Part shown: piece after piece, positions 49,225-61,327 of the stretch
Layout: each line of letters opens with the position of its first letter
Position numbering within the stretch: position 1 is the stretch's first letter
DNA from: Dryomyza anilis
Lineage: Eukaryota > Arthropoda > Insecta > Diptera > Dryomyzidae
Direction: 5' to 3'
Assembly (NCBI GenBank): GCA_951804985.1
Contig: OX638133.1
Coordinates: 37,039,963 to 37,103,962 of the forward strand
DNA length: 64,000 nucleotides
Program-made: the position numbers and the translations under genes
Notes under the pieces: model-generated
The model's input: the letters and a program-made list of their open reading frames with translations, nothing else
Databases searched by the model: none
What the model was told of the DNA's origin: nothing

Positions 49225-50499
49225 AAGGATTTTCAAGAGGGACGCTACAAAAGTAGAGCGGCAGGGACAGCATACGACGCCATATTTTTTCGCTTTCGCT
49301 CTTTCGACATTTCTCTTCAGTAAAGTTTGCCATTTCATGATGAAAAGATATACGAGCCAACAACGAGTCCAAATTATTAAAATTTACTACCGAAATTCGG
49401 AGTCAGTGGCCTCAACGTTAAAAGCGATACGTCCAATTTATGGTCGTCATAATCGTCCTAGCAGATCAACAATTGAGCGTCTAGTGGAAAAATTTGAATC
49501 CACAGGTACAGTACAAAATGTCCCCGTTCCAGTGAGACAAAGAAGTGCCCGTAGTGTCGAGAATATTGCTGCCGTTGAGGCTTCAGTTGAAGAAAGCCCA
49601 AATGTGTCTCTCACACGTCGTTCTCAAGCGTTGGGCATCTCTGTGACTTCCTTGTGGCGAATTTTGTGAAAACATCTTGACCTACATCCTTACAAAATCA
49701 AATTGACGCAAGAACTGAAGCCGCTTGACCACCAGAAGCGTCGTATGTTCGTGAATTGGGCTGAGCAACAACTTGAAAATGATTCGGATTTTCATCGAAA
49801 AATTATCTTCCGCGATGAGGCTCATTTCTTGGCTTCGTCAATAAACAAAATATGCGTTATTGGTCAGACAGCAATCCACACGTACTCCATGAGTCATCAT
49901 TGCATCCCGAAAAAATTACGGTTTGGTGCGGTTTATGGGCCGTACTTCTTCCGTGATGATCAAGACCGACACGTTACTGTGAATGGGAATCGCAACCGTT
50001 CAATGATAACCGAATATTTTTGGCCCCAATTGGATGATATGGACTTGGAGGACATGTGGTTCCAACAGGACGGCGCCACAAGCCACACAGCGAATGCCAC
50101 AATCAATTTATTGGAAACCAAGTTTGGAGTACGTGTTATCTCACGAAATGGTCCAGTCGATTGGCCGCCTCGGTCGTGCGATTTGACGCCGTTAGACTAT
50201 TTCCTGTGGGGCTACGTCAAGTCTATGGTCTATGCCAACAAGCCAGCGACGATTGATGAACTTCGTACGAATATCGAACGTGAAATTGCAGCAGTATCGG
50301 CCGATTTATGCTTGAAAACCGTCGAAAATTGGGTTCAGCGTCTGGACTTCTGCAAGCGTGCCCGTGGTGGCCATGCAAATCGAGTTCCATACATAATGGC
50401 ATCGAACGTACTTTTACAGAAATAAATTTCATTGATATCCAAAAACGTTTTTGCTTTATTTAAAAAAAACTTTTGTAGTGCTCTTATTGAAAAACCCTT
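49225..50499 (+). mobile_element. rosa-type (DD41D) mariner element, full ends, inactive
   Basis: The 1275-bp element is bounded by TA on both sides. The ends are inverted: 5' AAGGATTTTCAAGAGGGACG, and 3' complement AAGGGTTTTTCAATAAGAGC. The transposase frame starts at 49337. It has an N-terminal helix-turn-helix region and the catalytic residues Asp160 (FRDEAHF), Asp245 (QQDGATSH) and Asp287 (TPLDYFLWG). There are 41 residues between the second and third Asp, the spacing known for the rosa mariner group. Lesions: an in-frame TGA at 49667-49669, a frameshift near 49829, and a second near 49938 restoring the frame. Between the last two, the conserved WCGLW-type motif is readable only in another frame. 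No active protein is expected. It sits inside another palindromic element (48926-50637). Confidence 0.92.
49337..50425 (+). pseudogene. Mariner transposase pseudogene (DD41D)
   Basis: About 363 codons, near the usual length for mariner transposases, running from ATGATGAAAAGATATACG to a TAA followed by the 3' terminal repeat. Codon 111 is TGA, most simply a CGA-to-TGA change. Codons about 165-200 are out of frame through small indels. The catalytic acidic triad survives. The next best start, at 49703, would lose the DNA-binding domain. Confidence 0.9.
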
Positions 50500-51199
50500 T
50501 ACATAAATGTCTAAATGGAGACAAATTTTTGTTTGAAATTTGATGTTAAAAACAAAATTGAAAATGAAAAACATTTAAAAAATACGATTTTAATTCATTC
50601 AATATGAATCCTGGTTGTTGGTAAATTTTTTTTTAGGTATACCCCAATATCGTAATGCGATCATTCTAAACATACCAGCACTATAAAAAAAAAACTTTCA
50701 GAAACATACTCTCAATTCTTCTCCAAATCCAGTAAAAATTAATAAATTTGATGGTTGATGGTTATAACCATGGATGAAAAAGTTGATGCCACATACAGAA
50801 GCACTTGACAATTGTTTTTATTTTTCTAAGTACAAAAACATATCCACAAATTCCTACATTACCCCATGTACACTTTACCCCAGGCTCCCCTATACAAAAT
50901 ATATTTTTTTTTTCATATAAACTCAAAAGTATTTTTAATAGTATTTTGTAGTATTTAATGGGATTTACCGAGTCAATTAATAGTTTATCCTATTGACTAA
51001 TTTCAATAGTAAATCTATTAATTTTATGGTATCTTTTTTCTGAGTGTACTTTAAGAAAATATAAGATTTTTTCATGTATGCAGCCAAATGTTGAATTTTG
51101 TTATATGGTGTTATAAATTAGCAAATAGTGTAGTTAAGGAATTAAAAAATGTATTAACAAAAATCATCCCTATCCTATAAAATGTATAAGTTAAAAGTT

Positions 51200-51335
51200 T
51201 CCCCCTCAGGATGAAATTATTTCCTGGATAGATTGCTTTTCCATTTCATGAAAAAAATTATTTCAGATACACCCCTACGTATCTGAAACACCCACTGATA
51301 TACAGGGTGTTTACAAAATTGCATTTAAATAGAAG
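51200..51335. repeat. Repeat fragment, inverted relative to 5300
   Basis: CCCACTGATATACAGGGTGTT at the right edge and CCCCCTCAGGATGAAAT at the left mirror the sequence at 5300-5480. Confidence 0.65.
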
Positions 51336-51508
51336 ATACAAACAAATATTTAATTAATTCAATTCAAAGAAATCATATTATATTTATTTAACAGATAATA
51401 GACCTGAATTCAAATAACATATTTTATATTGCATATTTAAGAGATTTTTCTCGTCAAATTTTTTTCTAATTTTTATTTGTATATTTATTTGTATTTATAC
51501 TCAAGTAG

Positions 51509-51645
51509 TACGTGTTCCCATTGTACGGTACGGTTCCCATGTATGTGCCGGAAATTGGACCCGAATTTACGGTGGACGAGGTGAACGATGAGCGCGAGTT
51601 GTTGCAAACGTTTGCCTATTACTTTCAGAATGGTGCGGCAGCAGA
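51509..51645 (+). CDS. Isolated internal coding exon of an unrecognised gene
   Basis: A 137-nt segment is far more GC-rich than its surroundings and reads open: it starts YVFPLYGTVPMYV, continues PEIGPEFTVDEVNDERELL and ends QTFAYYFQNGAAAE. It is followed directly by a near-perfect donor, GA|GTAAGT at 51646. Upstream, a T-rich tract ends in CAAGTAG, so the acceptor AG is probably 51507-51508, which also removes the in-frame TAG. Exon phase would be 0 in and 2 out. Codon third positions favour G/C, unlike all surrounding DNA. An internal ATG at 51536 could instead start a first coding exon. I do not recognise the protein. No partner exon is seen; neighbours are probably outside the window or many kilobases away. 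Confidence 0.7.
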
Positions 51646-51684
51646 GTAAGTTGAAAGGGAGCAGAAGGTTTAGTATTATGTTCT

Positions 51685-52046
51685 ATTCAAGTACAAGGTA
51701 CTAGTACTATTAAGGTACTAGTACTATTAAGGTACTAGTACTATTAAAGTACTAGTACTATTAAGGTACAAGTACTATTAAGGTACTAGTACCATTAAGG
51801 TACTTCTACTATTAAGGTACTAGTACTATTAAGGTACTAGTACTGTTAAGGAACTAGTACTGTTAAGGAACTAGTACTATTAAGGTACTAGTACTATTAA
51901 GGTACTAGTACTATTAAGGTACTAGTACTATTAAGGTACTAGTACTATTAAGGTACTAATACTATTAAGGTACTAGTACTATTAAGGTACTAGTACTGTT
52001 AAGGAACTAGTAATATTAAGGTACTAGTACTATTAAGGTACTATTC
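51685..52046. repeat. 17-bp minisatellite, about 21 copies
   Basis: The unit is TAGTACTATTAAGGTAC with rare variants (ATTAAGGAAC, TGTTAAGG). Every unit junction contains the palindrome GTACTAGTAC, so single strands could fold at many registers. It starts about 40 bp after the exon donor at 51645, so it would lie at the start of the following intron. Confidence 0.95.
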
Positions 52047-53239
52047 CCATTGTTCAAAGTTTAAAAGAATATCGAGGCTGAGACATGGGGGTTAAAAATA
52101 TTTAAAGCTTAAGTCGTTTTCTATTTATCGTTAAGAATATATTATATTTTGTGATTTACAACCATTTTATGTACATTTTTTTTATCTTAATTAAAGCATT
52201 AACTGTAAGCAGGAGCATTTATGATTATTTTTGAATACAATTCTTTTTTCTGTTTGTTTCATAAACCTATTAAACCGATAACGTTTTTTCGTATTTTTTA
52301 TAACGGTTTAAATTACAGTTTAAATCTTCGATATCAACGAAACATGTGGTTCTAACGTATTTTGTATCATATATGAGGAATAAGGAAAAATTACATAGAA
52401 AATGGCAATGTTGTACCAAAACAACGATTTGATCTAAATAATAAGTAGAAAGTAAAAACTAGATACTTCCAGTATTATGAACTAAAAAGCTTACCTAAGC
52501 AACTATAACTGACAGAAGAAAGACCTAGAAATGTCTAATGCTCTTTAGTTTTGACAAATTATTTATTTTGCTCATATCATATTTATGACTATACGTATCT
52601 GCGCATACATTATGAACCCATAAGTACCAATCGCACCGTCAGAATACTATATATTTCTCCCCATTATTATCAAAAATATCAAAGCAATTTGTTGTAGTCT
52701 TTCGTTGCTATTTTATATAAACAAATAAAGTGCGAAGAGCAACACAGAGCAAAGTGAAACATTTTGCACAAAATAAATGCGCATGAAATATTTAGTTACA
52801 AATTGCTAGCCAACAAGAATAAAAACAACAAATTGAGAAAACGTCAACATTATCCCTGCGGTTATCCTGCTGTAAGCAATTTTCATTTGATTTTTCTTGT
52901 CGTTTTTTCGGTTTGTATCTCAAAACAGTGAAAGTGTGAGAGCAAGCAGAGAAGGAGTAAATAAATAGCAGAAAAATAAATCAACTCATTTATTTTAGCA
53001 TCACTCTGTTGCGTATTTACGGGCGCACATCCTTTATCGTGAGCCATCTTCAATATACTAAGCAATCAATCTCTACACAAACACACACACACACACACAA
53101 AGAATAGACACAGTTACACAGAGAGCAAAGCAAAGCAAAAAAAAAAACCAAAGTTACTCTCACACTTACACTGACAGAGTGTCCAAGAGTTACATACAAA
53201 AAAAAAAAAAAATAAGTAGATAAATGTGACGTTGTCCTT
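52047..53239. other. No gene seen; probably intronic
   Basis: Follows the minisatellite after the lone exon. An (AC)n tract lies at 53082-53100. Confidence 0.45.
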
Positions 53240-53775
53240 TTGTTGTGCTGCACAGCATGTCCATCATCCATCAATATTCAATGCATTGAGTGCTTCTGCC
53301 GAAGGTCTTCGCAATCAACTCGTTTGAAAGCCAAAGCAGTGGCTCCAAGGTTGCTTTTTCCAGTTACTCCACCGCCACATTGGAGTCCAGTTGTCAGTCG
53401 CAATATTTTGTGTCCTTGGCACAGCTGTTCTTTTCGTTTATCAAGAGTGACTTTCTTCAGCTGCGATCCTTTGGATTCTATGCTCGCTCTTTCTTTGTGT
53501 GCATCTCGGCACTCTCTTGATCCTTTGGCCATTTGCGCTGTATTCGAAGACCGCCTGCCCTCTGTACTATTTATCACACGGACCAACATCAGGCAGCCAC
53601 TTGTTTGGCACTTCTCATCAAGTGGTCTTCCTTGCTACATTGCTCTGCGCTCAGTTTTACAGGACGCGCTGCTACACTTCGTGCGCGTCTCACTTCGTCT
53701 TTTCACGCGTCCAGTGAGTGTTGTGTGGGCGAAGGTGCGGGCTGTAAGAGCTCCCCCCATAAAAAGTGAAAACTT
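53240..53775. other. GC-richer island, possible untranslated exon or promoter
   Basis: This block has much higher GC than its surroundings, with CpG-containing sequence (GACGCGCTGC, GTGCGCGTCTC, CACGCGTCC). Long frames occur on both strands, which is expected from composition. The minus frame 53589-53278 has the more protein-like composition. No repeat seen elsewhere in the window matches it. I cannot assign strand or role. Confidence 0.3.
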
Positions 53776-55195
53776 TTCGTGTTACACTTCAAATGATGGA
53801 AATTTATCATGCTGTTTAAAGTGCTTGTGTTTTTAAAATTTATAGCATTCTGTAGACAACTTTTGGTTGCTCACATAAATACAACATCAACCAGAAAAAA
53901 AAACAAATATAGATCTCTTCAAAGTATTAAAAGTATGCTTAATAAGTTGGGGAACACATAGTAATGAATTTTGAAAAGTTTAATTTAACTTTCAAATTCT
54001 ATTTGAAGGTGTGTTTTAGAAAAATGGATAGAGCCGAATTGAAACTTCTGTGATTTTATATCCAAGAAAATAATTTTGAATGTTAGAATATTGAAATCCA
54101 TATAAATATATAACTTTCGTTTCTGGTGTCGAAAATTTTTGTCAAATGTAAATTTTCCCAAACTCAATTTTCTTATATGGATAAAAATAAATAATGTAAA
54201 ATATATTTATTGGTGTTTATACTGAGTGAAAAATGTGTTAAATTAATCAAAGACGACAGTAAAACAAACAGCTAAAAACAATTTAATTTAAATTTAATAA
54301 AGTTGTTATTAACAAAATTTAAAACAATTTTATTAAAATTTAAAACAATCGTTTAAAACAAAAAACATTGTTTTTGAAATTGCAGATTTTCTATTTTTTT
54401 CTATTTTCTATTTTCCATCATCTACCAACATTACTATTGCTTACTACGTGTGTTTTATATAATTTTTAATCTTAAAAACAGTCTAGGAATTATATGACGA
54501 TGTAAAATTGAACACAATGTTTCAATTTAACGCGTAATGCCGCCCCTAAAAGTATGCATTTGACATTTATATTGCATTCCAAAAATGCTGCATACCTTCA
54601 GGGGCATTTCACAAATGTTCGATTTTAAAACCATTTTGACTAAATTGAAAACAATTTCGTTTAATTTTAAATCATAGAAAATTTAAAGCCAACTTTAAAT
54701 GTAAAATCAGCTTTTTGACAATTTATTCTATACAAAATGTGTCAAAAAAGTCGAATTTATTTTAAAATCGACTTTAAATTGTCTGTGATTATGCGCCATT
54801 TCCTTTAATTTTAGTTTTAAACAATTTAGTTTTAAATTTTAACACCAATTTTCAATTCAATTTTCAGCTCAACTTCGAAAAAAAAATTTCCCATACCTTT
54901 TATTTGATGTCTTTTGAAATATAATTGATAATTCCAATATTGTAAATGGAAAATATCAATATAAATGGATCTATTCTGAAAATCAAATGGAATTTATGAA
55001 TTACAACTGCAATTTATACATTGCAATTGACGTGTTTTGGATTTCAAATGGAATTTCTGAATTACAATTAATATCTTTTGAGTGTGGGAGCCCCGGTACC
55101 CCGTAAAATTAATTATATATGTACCAAAACGAATTTAAAGTGCATTTCTTGGAACTTCTTAATTTTCTAATCGTAAAAAGAATCAATTAATCTAT
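53776..55195. other. No gene; shared repeats
   Basis: 54480-54870 (TTTAACGCGTAATGCCGCCC, TTATTCTATACAAAATGTG) is partly related to 58680-59000. Decayed 21-bp minisatellite units lie at 54905-55080. Confidence 0.5.
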
Positions 55196-56735
55196 TGTGA
55201 TATTTAATGATAAAAGCATTTTTTTTAACAGCTAGTCCTAATTTGCTTCTACAGAATAAAAAAAAAATATTTCAGCGTAATTAAAATTAAATTAATACTT
55301 GAATTAAAAAACATTGCAATTATGCACTGCACATTTAAAAAAAGTCCACCAGAAGACCACACTTTTTAAACAATGTAAGCCAAATTAAAATCTACTTTCA
55401 AATAATGTAACGTAACAGTCGATTAAATAAAAGTTCATAACTCCTAAACAACTAGACTTACAACAAATATTATATATATAGAAAATGATACTGCATACTT
55501 TTAAATGCATCCCGAGACAAAATATCTGTCAATTTCCAGGAATATTTGCGGCATATTTCCGGTAAAAACAATTTTGTGTCATTTAAAAGGCAGATCCATG
55601 GCATATTTTGGGAACTGACAGAAAACAGACAGATTGTGATACAAAATCCGTTTCTAAAATGCCTCGACCCTGTTAGAAATGTTGTTGTATAAAAAAAAAA
55701 TATATATTTCTATTGTGATATTTAATTATAGAAGCAGTTTTTTAACAGCTAGTCCTAATTTGCTTCTACAGAATAAAAAAAAAATTCCAGCGTAATTAAA
55801 ATTTAATTAAATACTTGAATTCAAAAACATTGAAATTATACACTGCACATTTAAAAAAGTCCACCAGAAGACCACACTTTTTAAACAATGTTAGCCAAAT
55901 TAAAATCCACTTTGAAATAATGTAACGTAACAGTCGATTATATAAATGATCATAACTCCTAAACAACCAGACTTACAACAAATATTATATATGTAGAAAG
56001 AGATACTGCATACTTTTAAATGCAGCCCGAGACAAAATATCTGTCAGTTTTCAGGAATATTTGCGACATATTTCCGGTAAACATAATTTTGTGTAATTTA
56101 AAAGGCAGATCCATGGCATATTTTGGGAACCGACAGAAAACAGACAGATTGTGATACAAAATCCATTTCTAAAATGCCTCGACCCTGTTAGAGATGTTGT
56201 TGTATAAAAAAAATATATTTCTATTGAGATATTTAATGATAGAAGCAGTTTTTTAACAGCAGTCCTAATTTGCTTCTACAGAATAAAAAAAAATATTTCA
56301 GCGTATTTAAAATTAAATTTAATACTTGAATTAAAAAACATTGCAATTATGCACTGCACATTTAAAAAAGTCCACCAGAAGACCACACTTTTTAAACAAT
56401 GTAAGCCAAATTAAAATCTACTTTCAAATAATGTAACGTAACAGTCGATTATATAAAAGTTCATAACTCCTAAACAACTAGACTTACAACAAATAGTATA
56501 TATGTAGAAAATGATACTACATACTTTCAAATGCATCGCGAGACAAAATATCTGTCAATTTTCAGGAATATTTGCGGCATTTTTCCGGTAAACACAATTT
56601 TGTGTAATTTAAAAGGCAGATCCATGGCATATTTTGGGAATCGACAGAAAACAGACAGATTGTGATACAAAATCCATTTCTAAAAAGCCTTGACCCTATT
56701 AGAGGTGTTGTTGTATACAAAAAAATATATTTCAG
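55196..56735. repeat. Three tandem copies of a ~513-bp unit
   Basis: Copies start near 55196, 55709 and 56223. Shared markers include GTCCACCAGAAGACCACACT, TGTAACGTAACAGTCGATTA, GGCAGATCCATGGCATATTT and GACAGAAAACAGACAGATTG. Divergence is a few percent. The motif TGTAACGTAACAGTC also occurs at about 29438, 29626 and 56766. Confidence 0.95.
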
Positions 56736-58353
56736 AGAAATATCTATTTAAATGTGCATTTGATTGTAACGTAACAGTCTGCGTTTTGGTCCTTATGTAT
56801 ATTTTATTGTAAATATATCAAAAAACTATTATTTTTTATTTTATCTGAATGTATTTCTATTAAATTTAAATTTATCAATTGTCGTAAAATTATACTTTTT
56901 AAAACAAAGTGTTAAAATATCATAATTTCGTAAATACAATGTGATTGCATAAATATAAATTCAAGAAAAATATTGATTGCGAAACAGTGTTCTTTTTTTT
57001 ACTGAAGTAATGCTAAAAAAACAGTTTAATTCAAATTTTATTTTAGACTGCATATTTGGTATACATATGTGGAAATCAGCACTTACTGTGCTAAAAATAC
57101 TTTAATATTTTTGTTTTAATTTGTTAAGTATTCTGTTTTTAGAAATTTTGTTTCGTCAAAATTTATAAAATTATTTTTTCATTCGCTTTATTTTATTTAC
57201 AAATAAAAGTTGAAATTTTTTCATAAAAACTTTGTTTGATTAAATTCGAATAGCGATACATATTTCAATCTACATATTTGAATTAAATATCATTAGCAAG
57301 TGTTTTTTAAATGTATATTTAAAATGATTTTTTATTTTTTATGGCCTTCATAAATTTTCATTAAAAATTCAATCTTTTCATGCTGTGATGTGTAATTTAG
57401 ATTTAAGTTATTTAAATACTGCATACTTTTTGACAATTGCGTGTTCAATTATAGCATGTTTTTGGGTAAAATTTAAGTAAAAACTTTTCAATTTTTTTTT
57501 GGCATGTAAACCTTTAATACAGATATACCTTTAAATGAGATCATCTATTTAAAACAAATAATTGTTGCCTAGTTTGAGGCATGCACTTAAACAATAACTA
57601 AATATTTAAGGTATACCAGGTATGCAATATTCTAAATTTAAAGATTTCAAATGCATGCATAATTTTATCTTTTGAAACATATACAATATATGCGGCTACG
57701 ACAACAAACAACAACAACGCAATGTCATTAAAAATATTGCAATGCCTAAAAGTAGATCATGTTTTTTGCGGCACTCACATCTTGCAGCTGCGACTTACTT
57801 TATGTTCGTGTCTACATTTGAACGTAAATGCGCTCGTGTGTGCACAAAAAATATATATGTCAAAACATAAAACTGTAAATTTAGCTCAAGAGCAGCGCAT
57901 AAAATGGGGGAAAAACATATTTTTATGTTAGAGAATCTCAAAAAAAAAAAAAAAGATACTAAAAACATTATGTTTGTAACACGAAGTATTTATGAAGGCG
58001 TATGTAAGTTTTTTATATTTGTGTGAATGTGGCAAAAAGATTTTTCTACGTGTGTGCACTATGAAAAAATAAATAAAAATTGCAAATATAACAAAAATAT
58101 ATAGTTAAATAAATAAAATTATAAAATATATAACCACAATACTAAAATAAAAAAATATATTTTACAGAAAAAAGGGAAACAATTATTAAAACAAAGAGTG
58201 AATTTCTTGGTTTTTAAAATTTGTCTATTAATCAATACATGATATAAATGGTTACAAAATAAATAACAAAATCATTAAAAAAAACAAGAAAATTCTCGTG
58301 AAAACCAATTTTTTATAATAATCCATGAAAAACAAATTTTTGGTCAACCTATA
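56736..58353. other. No convincing gene
   Basis: AT-rich; a GC-richer island at 57690-57910 with short frames. GTAACGTAACAGTC is at 56766. Confidence 0.45.
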
Positions 58354-58604
58354 AAGGGTTTTTCAATAAGAGCGCTACAAAAGTTTTTTCAAGGGGTTTT
58401 CAACAGGGACGCTACAAAATTATACGAGCCAACAACGAGTCGAAATTATTAAAATTTACTACCAAAATTCGAATTCGTATATCTTTCCATCATGAAATGG
58501 CAAACCTTACTGAAGAGAAATGTCAAAAGAACGGCAAGAAATATGGCGTCGTTTGCTGTTCCTGTCGCTCTACTTTTGTAGCGTCTCTGTTAAAAAAAAA
58601 CCTT
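58354..58604 (+). mobile_element. Palindromic MITE derived from the rosa mariner, copy 3
   Basis: TA flanks both ends. It shares the doubled left terminus and the junction AAATTCGAATTCG with the other two copies. It has lost about 90 bp from the left arm, between CTACAAAA and TTATACGAGCC. Confidence 0.88.
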
Positions 58605-59693
58605 TATTTAGTTGATATTTTTATAGTTAATATTTCTAAACTGAAAAAACCTTTAATATTAAAAACAAATGTTTAAAACTGAATTTAAACAAAAAATCAG
58701 ATTTTTGAGAATTTATTCTATACAAAATTTGTCAAAAATATTCGAATATATTTTTAAAGTCGTCTTTAAATTGTCTATGATTATGCGCTAATGTTTCAAA
58801 ATTAAACTAAATTGTTTTAAAAGTAAACGAAATTGTTTTCAAATCAAACAAAATTATTTTCAACTTAATCAAATTGGTTTTAAAATCGAGATTTCGTGTA
58901 GCATTTATGTAGTATTTACGGTATAAAATGCAATGTGAAATAAATACAACATACATCTAGGGGCAGCATTTACGCGTTAAACTGAAATTTTGTGTTCGAT
59001 GTCACCCTGCCATATTATTCATTGCCCCTTTTTTAGCGACTTAAATTTATAAAACCGACATAATAAGCAATGCTGATAAATGTTGGCCGTTAGTAAAATA
59101 TGTAATAATTTTATTTAAAAATAAGATAAACATCCTTATTATGTATCTTTTAATTATCGTGTGACTTCGATACGTTTCCAGTTACCTTCTGCTAAAATTG
59201 ATATAACGAATTGGAAAAGCTCTTTGCATTGAACATTTATTCAATATATTGCTTTTACCAAATATTTTTCACAAATGTACATAAATTTCAGATTTTATTT
59301 TTACTTTGCCGCTTGATTTAGATGCTGGAACCTAAAAACAACACGAACGTAGCTACCAAACGTTTAGTTTTACTACATGCCCAGCAAACCAAACGATATT
59401 TTTACGATATCGAAACGATATCATTTATATGACCAAATTATCGTTTTCGATAATCTAAAATGATACAAGAATGACAGGGTTTTCAATAAAAACGAACATA
59501 ACTATAACGATATCGTTATTTTTTGTCGATATAGATATCGAGTAGATATCAAAAAAAGTGTAAATATTCGATAAAAAAATTTAATTTGTTCAGAAATTTT
59601 TCTTTTTTTTGACAATAATTTCAAAAGACATACAATTCAATTTCAAAATATTTTGAGTTTCATATCTTCATATTTTTACGAAATGATGTAATT
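58605..59693. other. No gene; GATATCG-rich patch
   Basis: 58680-59000 shares sequence with 54480-54870. At 59390-59560, ACGATATCGAAACGATATC-like words repeat in both orientations. Confidence 0.5.
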
Positions 59694-60182
59694 TGCCCCA
59701 TAGTGAAAGCAATCAACAAAAATTAATGAGACGCAAGACAATTCAGCGCACTAAGCATGTGTTAGAAAGAGACGGAAGATCATTCAGCGCACTGAGGCAG
59801 TGTGCGAGAAAGAGATGGAAGATCAGCGCATTAAAACACATGAGTGCGAATGAGATGCCAATAGCATGCGTCATTCACGAAATGAGTAGAAGGTTCTCGT
59901 GTCGAACTGATGCATGCAGTATATAAGGGAGCCGCATCAGATGTACTTCACTTCAGTTGTGATTTGATAGTGAACTAGTGCATCTCGTGAGCTAACATTG
60001 TAAAGATAAATTGTAGTAATACAGCAGAGGTTATAAGTGATTGTTATTTAAGTAAATAAAGTTAATTAATACTAGTTGAAATAATACTAGTTAAAACCAA
60101 ATATTAGTGTGTTTTTATTTTGTACACAATCCAGCGATACGAACTCATAGAATAGTTTTCCGTAGACTGAATTTTCGTAACA
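59694..60182 (+). mobile_element. Solo LTR, copy 3 (489 bp)
   Basis: Same family: AGAGACGGAAGATCATTCAG repeats, TATATAAG at 59920-59927, AATAAA near 60055, and the end TTTTCGTAACA. The left boundary (TGCCCCATAG) is approximate and no matching 4-bp duplication is seen. Confidence 0.78.
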
Positions 60183-61327
60183 ATATTATCGAATTCAAAA
60201 ATTACCGTCAAATGGCTTGTAGGGTGAATACAAAATTAAAGTCACTCAATATTAGAACCGATTTTGAAACGAATTGTAGCTGACACAGGAAAGGACATGA
60301 TCAAACCCACAGATCATGCGATTCTAAATATAAATAGTAATAAACAGATAATTTCTTTTAAATTATTAGAATTTTTTTTTTTTAAGGTATGTAGAACTCA
60401 AATCATAACAAGAAAGCACTACGAAATTACAAAACAGAGATGCAGTGTTTGATGACGTAGAAGTTGTTAATGACAAACGTCACAAACTTGAAAACGCAAC
60501 GAGATGATAAACTTGTCATCAGAGTAACTAAAGTTGATATTCTCGTAAATTGAGGTTCAAGCGGAAACTCTTGCTATTAAAAAGTTAGCTGCATGTGTTA
60601 TATGTGTAAGAAAAGTTATTTTTTATGGGTATCCTAGACAAATGCACAATTAATATGTAACTATATTAAAAACTTAGTTAAAAATGGATTATAATTTAAA
60701 GTATTATATTTTCAAAATACAATAATCTTAGTTAATATTTCAATTTAAAAAAAATCATAAATTTCAAAGGTTGTTTTCTTTTAAAAAATATGTACTTATA
60801 TTTTATACATTTTACATTTTGAGGTATTCATATTTATGGCATATAAATAAATATATGGCTTTTAATAGCAAACTCTGATTGCTTAACTGAAGCAAACATT
60901 AACTAGTAATTACAGACACTCTTTTATTTGTCAGAGCAAACAGTTTGCTAGAAAATTAGTATGAAGAAAAATGGCTAAGCTTATCGCGAGTGTTACGAAC
61001 ATGGAATAGATGGCCTCATAGTCACGAGATATTTTTGCACGCTGCAGCTTATGCGTCTATATTTCGTAGAATGTTTTTTGAAAAACAATTGTTTTAAAAC
61101 CTATATTTCTTTCACGCAATAATAATGCTTGCATTCAATTGTGCAATCGTCAGTGAAATAAAATATAGTGTGTACGTAAGCAAAAGTAAAATAAAGAAAA
61201 TAGAAATTAATATATATAAAAAGGTGAAAATATAAAAGAAAAAATATTTAAAAAAAAAATGTTTTTGAATTGGAGTTAACAGTAACAAATTTGTTAACAG
61301 CTAAATTCTAGGCCCTTTTTTCTACCA
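60183..61327. other. No convincing gene
   Basis: AT-rich. The frame from 60264 (KRIVADTGKDMIKPTDHAIL) is mildly protein-like but runs into a poly-T tract. Confidence 0.4.

Larger units (their letters stand above)
48926..50637. mobile_element. Foldback MITE split by the rosa mariner
   Basis: The left arm (CAACAACCAGTATTCATC and ATTGAACTAAAATCGTA) is mirrored on the right (TACGATTTTAATTCATTC and ATCCTGGTTGTTGG). TA flanks both ends. Removing the mariner leaves about 435 bp. The ends are related to the CACAG class but diverged (CACACAAAGAAAG). Confidence 0.75.
47813..51046. mobile_element. Split outer MITE of a nested insertion stack
   Basis: The left piece (47813 to about 47890, AACTCAGAAAAAATCTC) and right piece (about 50925-51046, ending TTTTTTCTGAGTG) together match the intact element at 63508-63728; TA flanks both ends. 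About 3 kb of later material separates them: a SINE (48400), a foldback (48926-50637) and the rosa mariner within it. Confidence 0.75.

Noticed and set aside
49703..50425. Second mariner frame as an independent functional gene
   Set aside because: It is the in-frame continuation of the transposase after a TGA and contains a frame-shifted central block.
51685..52046. CRISPR-like direct repeats
   Set aside because: Units are contiguous without variable spacers; this is a minisatellite in eukaryotic DNA.
53240..53836. 198-codon plus frame as a protein
   Set aside because: Cys/Leu/Ser-rich antisense-like composition, overlapping frames on both strands, no splice or homology support.
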